Below are positions 33,726-44,300 of a stretch of DNA of 64,000 bases, in pieces (positions within the stretch are counted from its first letter, which is position 1; each line of letters begins with the position of its first letter). Position numbers and translations under genes: made by a program. The stretch spans positions 868,001 through 932,000 of the forward strand of contig NZ_CP071860.1 of NCBI RefSeq assembly GCF_023716665.1, given 5' to 3'. The stretch comes from Vibrio sp. SCSIO 43135 (GTDB lineage Bacteria; Pseudomonadota; Gammaproteobacteria; Enterobacterales; Vibrionaceae). A model generated the notes under the pieces. The model was not told the origin of the DNA. It made no database searches and was given only the letters and a program-made list of their open reading frames with translations.

Positions 33726-34046
33726 ATGAAAAAATTTTGTTTTATCGCACTAATTGCTGTTGCGAACATCTTACCAGCTTATGCTCAAGGCGATGCGGCA
33801 GAGGGAAAGCTGAAAGCTCCTAGCTGTGTATTCTGCCACAATCCTAATGGCCCCAACTCTAATAAAAATTACCCATCATTAAACGGGCAAAGTGAAACGT
33901 ATTTGTTTAACGCGATGAGAGCCTATCAGCTCAATCAGCGTCAAGGTGCTTTAGCTGAAATGATGACTGCGCAGTTACAGCATCTAAATGAGCTGGACTT
34001 AAAAGATGTCGCAGCTTTTTATTCTCAAGCACAAGGTGCGGACTAA
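33726..34046 (+). CDS. Small periplasmic cytochrome c
   Basis: A 106-residue protein with signal peptide cleaved after AYA (about residue 20). One haem site CVFCH near residue 34 and a distal Met in AEMMTAQL, the class I c553/c4-half pattern (YPSLNGQSETYLFNAMRAY). It probably carries electrons in the periplasm. The gene ends next to the stop of the convergent GNAT gene with no spacing. Confidence 0.88.
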   Translation: MKKFCFIALIAVANILPAYAQGDAAEGKLKAPSCVFCHNPNGPNSNKNYPSLNGQSETYLFNAMRAYQLNQRQGALAEMMTAQLQHLNELDLKDVAAFYSQAQGAD

Positions 34047-34475
34047 CTACCTCTCGTCATGCTTTAGCGGTTTTTCCATTCGAAAGTAAGGGATGCTTCC
34101 TTTGTAGAAGCGTTTCCCCTTCGATTTAAAGCCAAATCTAAGGTAGAACGGTAATGCGCTTTCACGTGCATCAAACCAAAAATGGGTCGCCCTTTTTGAA
34201 ACGGCCAAATCCAACGCATAGTTCAGTACTTCTGTCCCTATTCCCTTCCCTTGGTGAGCTTCTATCGTGGCAAATTTTCTTAGTCGAATTGCCGAATTAT
34301 CGCTAATAAATAGAGATGCCACACACACCAAGCTATCAGAAATGAAAGCGCCTATGTGCATCGCTTTGTCATCACCTGGCACTCTAACCTCTTCCAGCGA
34401 TTTGTCTGGCCATAGAACTTGTTGCCTGATCGCTAACGTATCGAGAATCGAGATACGTTTGATTTCTGCCTTCAA
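34047..34475 (-). CDS. GNAT-family acetyltransferase
   Basis: A 142-residue single-domain GNAT. The acetyl-CoA loop is HQGKGIGTEVLNYALDLA and the C-terminal part ESALPFYLRFGFKSKGKRFY is typical. Its ATG overlaps the racemase stop (ATGA), so both are translated from one message. Substrate unknown. Confidence 0.85.
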   Translation of the reverse strand: MKAEIKRISILDTLAIRQQVLWPDKSLEEVRVPGDDKAMHIGAFISDSLVCVASLFISDNSAIRLRKFATIEAHQGKGIGTEVLNYALDLAVSKRATHFWFDARESALPFYLRFGFKSKGKRFYKGSIPYFRMEKPLKHDER

Positions 34476-35164
34476 GACAGTGCCTCTTGAACTGCCAGTT
34501 CCGCGTGAATCGACGTTGTATCGTACAATGGCATGTTTGTGTCGCTCTGCCCAATCAGAAGTGAAATTTCAGTACAGCCAAGAATTATCGCTTCGGCTCC
34601 CATTTCATGTAAGTCAGAGACAACCGTAAGAAAGTCATTTCTTGAGCGATTAGATATCACTCCTTGGCATAGTTCATTGTATATAATTTCATGAACTAGC
34701 TTACGTTGAACCCCATTTGGAACTAAGACTTCAATACCATATTTGTCGGCAATTCGGCTTTTGTAGAACGATTGTTCCATTGTAAAGGCCGTACCAAGTA
34801 ACCCTACTTTTTTTACTCCATCAAATTTCAATTTTTCACCCGTAGCGTCGGCAATATGGAGCAAAGGAATATTTATTGAGTTTGAAACTTGCTCTGCCAC
34901 CTTATGCATGGTGTTGGTACAGATCAGCAGAAAATCTGCTCCAGCTTTCTCTACGCTAAGTGCAGCATTGGCTAGCAGCTCTCCTGCCGCATCCCACTCA
35001 CCCGATGATTGAAGTTTTTCGATTTCATCAAAATTGACGCTAACCAGCGTAACTTTTGCTGAATTAAGGCCACCAAGACGTTGTTTGGTGTATTGATTAA
35101 CCAGTCGATAGTAGGTCTGCGTTGATTCCCAGCTCATTCCACCAATCATTCCAATAGTTTTCAT
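34472..35164 (-). CDS. Aspartate/glutamate racemase-family protein
   Basis: A 230-residue protein of the Asp/Glu racemase superfamily. The two catalytic Cys are in LLICTNTMHK and IILGCTEISLL, and GMIGGMSWEST at the start is the standard opening of the YgeA/aspartate racemase group. Cytoplasmic and cofactor-independent. Probably acts on L- and D-amino acids; YgeA prefers homoserine, so the exact substrate is open. The 371 bases upstream to 35535 hold its promoter and that of the next gene (TATAAT at 35409-35414); nothing else stands out. Confidence 0.88.
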   Translation of the reverse strand: MKTIGMIGGMSWESTQTYYRLVNQYTKQRLGGLNSAKVTLVSVNFDEIEKLQSSGEWDAAGELLANAALSVEKAGADFLLICTNTMHKVAEQVSNSINIPLLHIADATGEKLKFDGVKKVGLLGTAFTMEQSFYKSRIADKYGIEVLVPNGVQRKLVHEIIYNELCQGVISNRSRNDFLTVVSDLHEMGAEAIILGCTEISLLIGQSDTNMPLYDTTSIHAELAVQEALS

Positions 35165-35535
35165 TTAATTCCCTTGTTTTCAGCAAAGTAGAAATACCAC
35201 TACAGCAAAGATAGCTTTCTTTATCAAATTAAGTTTTGAGGTCGAGTGCAATATTCCCAATATCAATACTGACCTAATTTGGCAAAAAATAAGTCACAAA
35301 TATTTTATAGAATCACTTTTTCTTTTTAGTACATCCGCTTACATCCCTTAATGGAGTGTATTGATATATGCACTTGGTTATTTTGCTCACCGAAACGTGA
35401 TCTGTGCCTATAATTTACCGAGACATCGAGCTAAATTATTGAATTCTCAGAAATAAGACAGTTTGCATGTTGACTTTGTTAATTTATTAGATATTCGCAT
35501 GATTGCATACGCATTTCAGCGATAAGAGAGTTATT

Positions 35536-37092
35536 ATGATCAGAACTAATTACCTTAGTGGTTGGTTGCTGACATGTTGTATTTTTGTCAGTTGGTGGAC
35601 TGTGCAGCCTACCAATGCGAGCGAAACAGAATTATCCGATGAACAAACTTACCGGTTTCTCGAACAGGCAACCTTTGGCCCAAGCGCAAGCTCCATTGAG
35701 CAGCTAAAACACATTGGGCTAGACGAGTGGCTTAGCGACCAATTCGAATTACCGCCAACTTCCCATTTAGCGCTTTATTCCACCTCTTTTCCCGGTCACG
35801 CTCAGCGTAATAGGCAAAATGCCTGGTATCAGATAGCGATATCTTCACCCGATCAGTTACGCCAAAAATACGCTTATGCTCTAAGCCAAGTCTTAGTTGT
35901 GTCGAGGCATGGCGGAAAGCTGAACTCACGAGCTAAAGCCTTAACGCATTATTACGACATGCTGGTCAACAACGCGTTCGGAAACTATCGCGATATACTT
36001 GAACAAGCAACGTTGCATGCAGCAATGGGGAACTACCTCTCGATGCTAGGTAGCAAAGTCGCTAATCCCAACACCAACAGTTACCCCGATGAAAACTATG
36101 CTCGCGAAGTAATGCAGTTGTTTACTATAGGGCTCTACGAGCTAAATCTTGATGGTTCACATAAATTGCAAAGTGGCCAACCCATTCCCACCTATAGCCA
36201 AACCGATATAGAAGAAGTCGCAAGAGCATTCACAGGGTGGAAGAACAGCGATTGGGCGTACATGAAACCAATGAAAAGTTTGGACAAATATCATGATTTT
36301 GGTGAGAAAACCGTGCTTGGTCATACGCTTCCTGCCAATCAAACTCCCTACCAAGATGTGACGGCAGTGCTCGATATCCTGTTCGAGCACCCTAATCTTG
36401 CTCCACACGTTTCTCGTTTACTCATTCAACGACTGGTAACTTCAAACCCCTCTCCAAATTATATTAAACGCGTATCTTCTGTTTTTAATGACAACGGCGA
36501 AGGCGTAAAAGGTGACATGAAAGCTGTGCTGGTCGCTATCCTCACTGATCAAGAAGCTTTGGGTGAAGGCGTTCATAAGCCGATTAAACTTAAAGAACCG
36601 CTTTTAGTCGCGACTCACTATCATAGAGCGATGGGCCTTATGTATGACGGTTCGAGAATGACGGTAGCCAATCGCGTTATGAATAATGCAGAGCAAGAGC
36701 CACAAGCATCACCCTCTGTATTTAATTATTACTCTCCAGACTACCAGCCCCCCGGCATTCTTGACGACCAAGACCTTTATGCTCCTGAATTTGAGTTACT
36801 TGGTTGGTCTACTTATGCCTCGTTGGTGAACCATTTAGGGCATTACCTGAAAAAAGGGGCTGTCGCTGATATGTACCTCGACTTAGATGAGCTTTACGAC
36901 GTCGTTGATAACAACCCTGAACTGGTAGAAGTTGTAAACAATCGCTTGTTTGGCGGAACAATGAGCCAGCAACTCGAAATGACGTTAGTTGATGGATTAG
37001 ACGAATACGGAGACAACGTAAATCCGTACAAGAAGCTTTATCACGCTGTGATTATTGCGTTATCAAGTGACGAATTCTTTATACAAAATTAG
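35536..37092 (+). CDS. DUF1800 secreted protein
   Basis: A 518-residue protein with signal peptide (LLTCCIFVSWWTVQPTNA). The DUF1800 pattern is visible: FLEQATFGPSASSIEQL, LSQVLVVS, NYAREVMQLFTIGLYEL, AFTGWKN and SPSVFNYYSPDYQP. I chose the ATG at 35536 over 35503 because AGAGAG lies just upstream. DUF1800 genes are regularly followed by a Tat-exported DUF1501 gene, as here (11 bases). The pair's function is unknown, although heterodimeric or polysaccharide-linked roles have been proposed elsewhere. Confidence 0.88.
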   Translation: MIRTNYLSGWLLTCCIFVSWWTVQPTNASETELSDEQTYRFLEQATFGPSASSIEQLKHIGLDEWLSDQFELPPTSHLALYSTSFPGHAQRNRQNAWYQIAISSPDQLRQKYAYALSQVLVVSRHGGKLNSRAKALTHYYDMLVNNAFGNYRDILEQATLHAAMGNYLSMLGSKVANPNTNSYPDENYAREVMQLFTIGLYELNLDGSHKLQSGQPIPTYSQTDIEEVARAFTGWKNSDWAYMKPMKSLDKYHDFGEKTVLGHTLPANQTPYQDVTAVLDILFEHPNLAPHVSRLLIQRLVTSNPSPNYIKRVSSVFNDNGEGVKGDMKAVLVAILTDQEALGEGVHKPIKLKEPLLVATHYHRAMGLMYDGSRMTVANRVMNNAEQEPQASPSVFNYYSPDYQPPGILDDQDLYAPEFELLGWSTYASLVNHLGHYLKKGAVADMYLDLDELYDVVDNNPELVEVVNNRLFGGTMSQQLEMTLVDGLDEYGDNVNPYKKLYHAVIIALSSDEFFIQN

Positions 37093-37103
37093 AGGGCACG
37101 CTA

Positions 37104-38429
37104 ATGAAAATCTCAAGACGCAATTTTGTTGCAAGTTTAGGTGGCCTCTCACTTGCTTCTATCGCAACTTCAGTGCCCGCTATCGCTATAGCTGGCGAAA
37201 CAGACTATCGAGCTCTTGTTTGTATCAACTTAGCGGGGGGGAACGATGCGGTAAATACCATAGTGCCAACCGATGACAATCATTACAACGAGTACAAAGC
37301 GGTTCGGCCGAGTATTGCTGTTTCCAAATCGACGATTGTTGAAATCCCTCAAACAGTTCTAGATAACCATGGACAGCCCGTAACACTGGGTTTGCACCCT
37401 AAACTCGCGCCTCTCAAGCCACTATTTGAGGATGGTAATGCCACAGTGATCATCAATAGCGGCATACTTAAAGAGCCGTTATCCAAATCGGACATTGAGT
37501 CTCAAGTGAAACCACTTCCACCTCAGCTTTTCTCACACAATTCACAAACCAGTGAATGGGAGCGCGGTGCAGCAGGAAGCACGCTTCAGCTGGGTTGGGC
37601 CGGAAGAATGTTTGATGTACTTGAAAGCAACACCTCTATTGCACCCTTGTTCAGTATTTCGGGAAATACACTGTTGTTACGCTCAGCTGATCACAGCCAA
37701 AATGTATTAAAGCAGAATGGCAGTATCAAACTAAGTGGGCTAAGCAATGAGCATATGGAATCGAACTATCAAAAGATATCAGAGGCTGACTCCGACAATC
37801 CATTCGTCACTCAAATGCGCAGTGTTATGGGTGATGCCATGCATGTGAGCCAAGCGTTAGCAGCCCAAATTGACAAGATAAGTGATTGGCCGGAGTTTTC
37901 TAGTTCCAATCTAGGTAAGCAATTTCAAATCGCCTACAAACTTATTGTAAGTCAATCTCAACTCGGTCAAAGTCGGCAAGTTTTTTACCTAAAACAGACT
38001 GGCTATGATGTTCATGACGATCAACTGAAGAAGCATCCCCTATTACTGGCTGACTTAGCGAAAAACGTCGCAGCTTTTAATAATGCACTTTCCCATCACG
38101 GGCTTTCGGATGCCGTAACTTCGTTTACTACATCTGAATTTGGCAGACGTTTAGCATCAAACGGCAACGGGACTGATCACGGCTGGGGTGGTCACCAGTT
38201 TGTGTTCGGTGGAGCGGTCAATGGAAATCAAGGTATTGGGGTTTGGCCTCAGTTACAGGTAGATGGGGACGATGACATATCTAAAGGCAGATTGATTCCT
38301 ACACTGGCTAGCGACCAAGTTCACGCTACGTTAGCTCAATGGATGGGGGTCCAGCACCCTGAAGAACTTCGGTATGTGTTCCCTCATATCGATAACTTTG
38401 CGAGTAATAACCTCGGATTTATGACGTAA
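37104..38429 (+). CDS. DUF1501 Tat-exported protein
   Basis: A 441-residue protein with a twin-arginine signal (SRRNFVASLGGLSLASI). It belongs to DUF1501, in the alkaline-phosphatase/sulfatase fold: LVCINLAGGNDAVNTIVP near the start and FTTSEFGRRLASNGNGTDHG with GWGGHQFVFGGAV later. Tat export implies it folds, perhaps with metal, before crossing the membrane. Cotranscribed with the DUF1800 gene. Substrate unknown. Confidence 0.88.
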   Translation: MKISRRNFVASLGGLSLASIATSVPAIAIAGETDYRALVCINLAGGNDAVNTIVPTDDNHYNEYKAVRPSIAVSKSTIVEIPQTVLDNHGQPVTLGLHPKLAPLKPLFEDGNATVIINSGILKEPLSKSDIESQVKPLPPQLFSHNSQTSEWERGAAGSTLQLGWAGRMFDVLESNTSIAPLFSISGNTLLLRSADHSQNVLKQNGSIKLSGLSNEHMESNYQKISEADSDNPFVTQMRSVMGDAMHVSQALAAQIDKISDWPEFSSSNLGKQFQIAYKLIVSQSQLGQSRQVFYLKQTGYDVHDDQLKKHPLLLADLAKNVAAFNNALSHHGLSDAVTSFTTSEFGRRLASNGNGTDHGWGGHQFVFGGAVNGNQGIGVWPQLQVDGDDDISKGRLIPTLASDQVHATLAQWMGVQHPEELRYVFPHIDNFASNNLGFMT

Positions 38430-38483
38430 CGCTCAGCGATTAAAGTAAAAATACCATTCACGACGCAACTGAAAACAGCTAAG

Positions 38484-38525
38484 CGCCAGCAACAGAAAGA
38501 GTAATTACTTTTTCTGTAGTTGGCG
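38484..38525. terminator. Hairpin after the DUF1800-DUF1501 operon
   Basis: Outer arms CGCCA / TGGCG and inner arms ACAGAAA / TTTCTGT. No long T-run follows, so it may be a terminator or a processing/stability hairpin. The remaining bases 38526-38710 carry the promoter region of the next gene with AGAGGGTC before its ATG. Confidence 0.5.
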
Positions 38526-38710
38526 TTAAACGTTTGCGTAATCGCTAACCTTCACCGATGTCCTTTTTGGGGCTTTCATCACATATTTAGCCCTGTTATA
38601 TTAGCGCCCAGTTATTCAAATTAGACCATTCGAGGCATGGAGCTTCCTCACTAATCTCAGGAGAGAAGAATTGGTACCGATAGGATCGGCAAAAATTAGA
38701 GGGTCAAATT

Positions 38711-38962
38711 ATGGACATGAATATGGTTGAAATATTGGGTTACGCAGCATCGATTATGGTTGCTATCTCACTCACCATGAAAGATATCGTTAAACTACGT
38801 GTACTAAATTTCATCGGTTGTGCACTGTTTACAGCTTACGGTTTGATGATCGACGCATGGCCAGTTGTTGTCACCAACGGCTTCATCGCATGTGTTAATG
38901 TTTACTTCTTAGCAAAAATGCAAAACGAAAAGAAAGCGAATCGTGTAGAAACAACTGCTTAA
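38711..38962 (+). CDS. YgjV-like small inner-membrane protein
   Basis: An 83-residue protein with three hydrophobic segments (YAASIMVAISLTM, VLNFIGCALFTAYGLM, PVVVTNGFIACVNVYFLA) and a basic C-terminus. The core SLTMKDIVKLRVLNFIGC recurs in the gene at 48781-49407, so they are paralogues. The three-helix layout and size recall SemiSWEET/PQ-loop proteins, but no PQ pair is present. It has its own promoter region and terminator. Function unknown. Confidence 0.75.
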   Translation: MDMNMVEILGYAASIMVAISLTMKDIVKLRVLNFIGCALFTAYGLMIDAWPVVVTNGFIACVNVYFLAKMQNEKKANRVETTA

Positions 38963-38991
38963 GTAGTCGTTTAAAGCAATACAGAATATCT

Positions 38992-39018
38992 AGCCTCAGC
39001 AATTGCTGGGGCTTTTTT
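38992..39018 (+). terminator. Intrinsic terminator of the YgjV-like gene
   Basis: Stem AGCCTCAGC / GCTGGGGCT with AATT loop and TTTTTT. Confidence 0.88.
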
Positions 39019-39184
39019 GTACATACCGAATTACCTAAGTAATAACTCATGCTTTTCTCAGTCTTATGGTCTATTACCCCAATCCTCTTTCTTAGTCCTT
39101 TCGGCTTTTCAACGCTGCTATTTCACTGAATTTGCATTAAATGAGGCTAGTACGGTGTATTTGATGTGAGATTAGTCCCAAAAT

Positions 39185-39216
39185 CTGCGCAACTGAATCG
39201 TTAATCGATTACGCAG
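39185..39216. repeat. Inverted repeat upstream of the large secreted protein
   Basis: Outer arms CTGCG / CGCAG and inner arms AATCG / CGATT, about 50-80 bases before the next ATG. Could be an operator or leader hairpin. The rest of 39019-39263 shows nothing definite. Confidence 0.35.
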
Positions 39217-39263
39217 TGAACTTGTCTATTCCACGAATAATAGTTCTTAAGTAAGGGACAACA

Positions 39264-41339
39264 ATGAAAACTAAAATCGCAGTAAGCATAGCTTTAGCTG
39301 GGTTGTGTATGAACGCGACTGCTGAAGAAGCTGCCTCTCAGCCGTATGTTTATGGTTACCAAGGTAGTAATCAAGACGCCAATTGGGGAGTCATTGAAGG
39401 CTTAGAGTTTGATGAACAGGTCGAACTGTATCCAGATATGCTACCTGATTATGTAAAAGACCTCTTTACCACTAATAATGAGATCAAGTTTGATATCCGT
39501 TGGACCTTCTCTTCACTGTCATCAATGTACCCGGACGAATGGGCAGCCTACCCTAACAAAGAGACAGAAAAAGGCAGACAAGAAGCGTTATACGATTTAA
39601 GAAACAATGTTGCATGTAAACCTATTTTTGCTCAATCTGCCGCAACTGATTTTCCACCTTCAGAAGCAGATGGTGAGGTTGCCAACTTAGAGCTTGAATC
39701 GTGCAATCAAGATGGAAGTAACAAAAACTACCGCATGAGGAGTTACATTCCTACAGTACCCGGTGCCATCTATGCGTTTGAAGTTAAATACCGTCAGGTA
39801 GAACCGATTGTCGATGATTCAACAGACAACAACATGTGTCACTACCACCCATACGGTCCATATCGTAATTATCACCACGGCGGCTACAGTTACTACTCTA
39901 ACCTACTCAACTATTTTTATGGTTTGAATCGTCATTGGGGCTCAGGTAACTGGCATCATCCTTGGTGTCGTAATCAGAGTGATGCAAATACGACATCGGC
40001 TGATGGCGTATTAACTGGCCGTATCGACTTTGCTGGCTACGGACGTAATTTTTACCATTTACATAAAGATGGTATTACCGTTACTGCTAAAGGCTTTGTA
40101 TGGCCAGGCTCTGCACACCTTGGCTGGGCGTTCGTCAATCGTTCATACTCTGGCCTTGGAGTAAGAAGCCACGTAAGTAATGGTTTCGCTCTTTCAAACG
40201 AAGTTGATTACCGCTTTGCGTATCGCCAAGGTGTCTCGGAAGCACTCACATTCGATCTGAAAGACAACATCTCGTACAGCGCTGAAATTGAATTTAAGCA
40301 CTTCTATGCCTATGAGAAAGAAGCCGGTGTTGCTGAGTTTTACAAAAATGGCATCAAGGTTTCTACACAGACCTTTGCTTCCGACAGCGCAAACGGCAGT
40401 TACACCAAACGTTTTGAAACCATTGACTCCGGCTTTGACAAGATTGTTCTTAAAGCAGCAGGTAATGGAAACTCGTATCGCCAAGCAGATAACAGTGACT
40501 TCACCGTAAAAGCGATTACCTTTGCTGATACTTCGGAAGAATCACCAAGTTTGTTCGTTAATATTGGCGGAGAGTTAAATTATTTATCTACTGAAGTTGA
40601 GCCGAATGAAGAACTCGATCAAGGCTTTAAAACGGAGACTTTGTTTATTGCCGCCAGTAAATTCCATACAACTTTGACGATTCAAAAAGAAGGCCCAGAT
40701 GGAAGTAGCCCTGTTCTTCTTCGTTCAGTGAATGTATCCGAATTTGCGAATAACCCACGTCAAGCGCAATGTGAAGAAATCTATCCGCATAAAGGCGATG
40801 CACAAGCGATGTGCTTACTAGGCGATAAAGAACCTGAACAACTTGGCTGTGATTTAACTCAGTCGGTCATGGTTTGGAAACAAGGTGAAAGTGATACTGG
40901 CCATGCGGATCCAAATACCAGTATTGAATCAAACATTCTTTCTGAGTCTTTACACCTTTCACTCGGCCAAAGCGGAAATATTGTATTGAGACTACGTGAG
41001 CAAGGCTTCATTTCCACTTGTCCAGTATTTGGTAAGACGCTATCGCTTAACGAGGTTGCACCTACCGCCTACAACGAGGTAGGTATGGTTAAGGTTAAGC
41101 TACAGCACTGTACTAATCAGGAGTTGAACTCTGGATTTACTCTACTCACGAATGATCTAGACAATGGTTCTAAGACCTTCAAGTCTGCCCAATCGTTCTC
41201 GTTTAGCTTCGGTGAAGGATTCGAAAACTGTGCGGTCTCAGTAATTAAAGTAGAAGATGCGTTAGGTATCTATGGGAGCGGAGCGGTAAATCCATACGAT
41301 GGTGATGGCGTTGACATTAACAGCCTAAAACTTCAGTAA
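39264..41339 (+). CDS. Large secreted protein of unknown function
   Basis: A 691-residue protein with a clear signal peptide (LAGLCMNATAEEA, cleavage near residue 20). No known domain recognised. Around residues 190-236 there is a His/Tyr/Asn/Gly-rich stretch bounded by cysteines (CHYHPYGPYRNYHHGGYSYY and onward), with at least nine His, which may bind metal. The rest looks strand-rich with scattered cysteines, suggesting several beta domains held by disulphides. GGAC-type weak ribosome site. Between a terminator and a terminator, monocistronic. An adhesin, matrix or metal-binding role is possible but unproven. Confidence 0.8.
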   Translation: MKTKIAVSIALAGLCMNATAEEAASQPYVYGYQGSNQDANWGVIEGLEFDEQVELYPDMLPDYVKDLFTTNNEIKFDIRWTFSSLSSMYPDEWAAYPNKETEKGRQEALYDLRNNVACKPIFAQSAATDFPPSEADGEVANLELESCNQDGSNKNYRMRSYIPTVPGAIYAFEVKYRQVEPIVDDSTDNNMCHYHPYGPYRNYHHGGYSYYSNLLNYFYGLNRHWGSGNWHHPWCRNQSDANTTSADGVLTGRIDFAGYGRNFYHLHKDGITVTAKGFVWPGSAHLGWAFVNRSYSGLGVRSHVSNGFALSNEVDYRFAYRQGVSEALTFDLKDNISYSAEIEFKHFYAYEKEAGVAEFYKNGIKVSTQTFASDSANGSYTKRFETIDSGFDKIVLKAAGNGNSYRQADNSDFTVKAITFADTSEESPSLFVNIGGELNYLSTEVEPNEELDQGFKTETLFIAASKFHTTLTIQKEGPDGSSPVLLRSVNVSEFANNPRQAQCEEIYPHKGDAQAMCLLGDKEPEQLGCDLTQSVMVWKQGESDTGHADPNTSIESNILSESLHLSLGQSGNIVLRLREQGFISTCPVFGKTLSLNEVAPTAYNEVGMVKVKLQHCTNQELNSGFTLLTNDLDNGSKTFKSAQSFSFSFGEGFENCAVSVIKVEDALGIYGSGAVNPYDGDGVDINSLKLQ

Positions 41340-41340
41340 A

Positions 41341-41366
41341 AAAAGAGGGCCAATTGGCCCTCTTTT
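41341..41366. terminator. Intrinsic terminator, 13-bp perfect palindrome
   Basis: AAAAGAGGGCCAA / TTGGCCCTCTTTT without a loop in the palindrome; serves two convergent genes. Confidence 0.9.
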
Positions 41367-41380
41367 CATTTTCTTGTTAA

Positions 41381-44300
41381 TTAATCATCATCTAGTGGCA
41401 CAAGTTTGGTACTGCCACCATGGATTTTCTCGCGGCGTCTTTGTACGAATGCGTAGAAACCTGGGATGAGGAACGTACCCGCAAGTAGTACACACAACAA
41501 ACCACCAATTAGGGAAATACCCAGTGAGTTTTGACTCACGTGACCTGCACCGGCTGCGAAGATCAATGGGAAAATACCAAGGATAAATGACCAGGATGTC
41601 ATGTTAACCGCACGGAAACGTAACTTACCACCCTGCACTGCTGCTTCATCAATTGGTACATCTTTTTCTTCACGCTCTACCTTCGCGAATTCCACAATCA
41701 AAATTGCGTTCTTCGCGGCGAGCGCTATGAGTAAGACAAGACCTATTTGAGCGTACAAGTTCAGCGGTGTACCCGTTAAATTCAATGCGAGGAAAGATCC
41801 AAGCGTTGCTACCGGAACCACCAGAATGATTGCCAGCGGTATTGTCCAACTTTCGTACTGAGCAACCATGAACAGGTAGATAAAGATCAATGCCAATGCG
41901 AAAGCAAATATAGCTTGGTTACCCGCTAAAACTTCCTGGTATGCCATACCAGTCCACTCGTATTGATAACCCTGCGGTAGAACTTCTGCAGCGACACGTT
42001 CCATAGCCGCAATCGCATCACCACTTGAGTAACCTGGCGCTGGCTGACCTTGAATGATTGCACTACGGTACATGTTATAACGCCACGCTACGTCCGGTTC
42101 AAACACCTGCTCATAGCTTACCAATGTGCTAAGTGGGATCATCGCTCCAGATGAAGAACGAACGTGGAAACGCTCCAGATCTTCCATACTGCTTCGGTGT
42201 TCACTGTCCGCCTGCATTGTTACGCGGAAGTTCTTACCAAACATCGTAAAGTCGTTAACGTACAACGAGCCTAAGTTGCCCTGCAACGTTTGGAAAACAG
42301 ACGATAGCGGTATGCCTAGCTGCTGCGCTTTTTCACGGTCAATGTCCACATAATAGTGTGGTACATTCGCGCGGAACGTACTAAAGGTGTAAGCAATTTC
42401 AGGTTGCTTGTTCGCTTCTTGAATCATGTCAGACATGACCAATGAAAGATCAGTACGGCTGCGCCCTAGCGTATCTTCAAGTACAAACTCAAAACCAGAT
42501 GCTGCACCCATTCCCGGTACCGCTGGCGGCCCCATCGCAAATACAACCGCTTGTGGAAGCTCCATTGCAGCTCTACCGTTAATACGCTGAGCAATTGCGT
42601 TCGCAGCATGATCACCTTCGAATCCGTTACGCGTACTCCAGTCATGCAACTTGATAAACATTGAAGCACCGTTCGAAGCAGCAGCACCAGTCATAAACGA
42701 GTATCCATTGGCAACGGTTACACCATCTACTCCAGGTTCCTGCTCTACCATTTCCATTAGCTGATTCGTTACTTCTTCAGTACGAGACAATGACGCAGAA
42801 TCTGGTAATTGGACGTTAACTAGCAAGATGCCTTTATCTTCCTGAGGAACAAACGCGGTAGACGTCGTCTTCGAGAAGTAAGTCACTGCCGCAAGCGCTA
42901 CTAAGAAGAAAGCGATCAGCAGTACTGATTTTTTCACCAAGAAACCGGCTACCTTGCCGTATCCAGCGGTTACACGTTCTAGACCACGGTTGAATGCCTT
43001 AAACCAGCTAGCAGTATTACCACCACCTTGTTTTAGTACCAAAGAACATAGAGCTGGTGACAATGTTAGAGCGTTGATCGATGAGATAACAACTGCAATA
43101 CAGATAGTCAGCGCGAACTGGCGATACATAATCCCGGTTATCCCCGGTAGCATCGCTACAGGTATGAATACCGCAAGCAGAACTAGCGTAGAAGTGATAA
43201 TCGGCCCGGTTACTTCCTTCATCGCAAGCAATGTTGCTTTACGAGGAGAAATGGTTGGGTCTTTCGCCATTGTAGTATCAACGTTTTCAATCACCAGTAT
43301 TGCATCATCCACCACGATACCGATGGCAAGAATCAAACCAAATAGCGTTACCGTGTTAATGGTAAAGCCGGTCACCTGCATAATGGCAAACGTACCTATC
43401 AATGATACTGGAATTGCAACCACAGGAATCAACGTTGCACGTGCGCTACCTAAGAATAAGTATGTAACGGCAATAACCAATAGAATGGCTTCAACTAAGG
43501 TTTTGACTACCCCTTTAATTGACTCAGCGACGAAAACGGTTGTGTCATAGCTTGTTTCGTACGCCATGCCTTCAGGGAAGTTTTTACTCATCCCATCAAG
43601 CAAATCCATCACTGCCTTACCACTTTCTAATGCGTTAGCATCCGACTGAAGTGACAACGCAACAATTGAGGCATCCTGACCACGGAACATGCCGTTACCG
43701 TCGTAGAACTTCTTACCAAGCTCTACTCTTGCAACATCTTTTAGATAAACCGTCGATCCATCTGAATTTGCACGTAATACAACATCTTCAAATTCGCTTA
43801 CCGACTCCAATCGCCCTTTTGTGACAAGGTTAAATTGGACCTCTTGTGGGTTGTTGTAAGGCGCAGCACCAACTCGACCAGCAGCAACTTGAACGTTTTG
43901 CTCAGCAAGGGCAGCATAAACATCTGTCGTAGTCAGGTTTAAGTTGGCCATTTTCTCTGGGTCCAGCCAAACACGCATCGCGTATTCACCGCCACCAATT
44001 ACGTTAACTTCACTGATACCTTTGATACGTGCCAATTGGTCTTTCACGTTGAGGTTAATGTAGTTAATCAGGAACTTATCGTCATACTTTCCGTCTGGAG
44101 AGTAGAAGTTAAGAACCATGAGAAGGTCTGGAGAACGTTTTTTAACCGTCACACCCACCATTCGAACTTCCTGAGGAAGTTTCGATTCGATTTGGGATAC
44201 GCGGTTTTGAACGTTAACCTGTGCCATGTCTGGGTCGGTGCCAACATCGAAAGTAACGTTTAGGTTATAAGAACCATCATTCGCACTTTTCGACGACATG

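Noticed and set aside
42954..43550. 198-residue plus-strand frame inside the RND pump gene
   Set aside because: Antisense shadow of a clear pump coding sequence; its composition follows from the pump codons.
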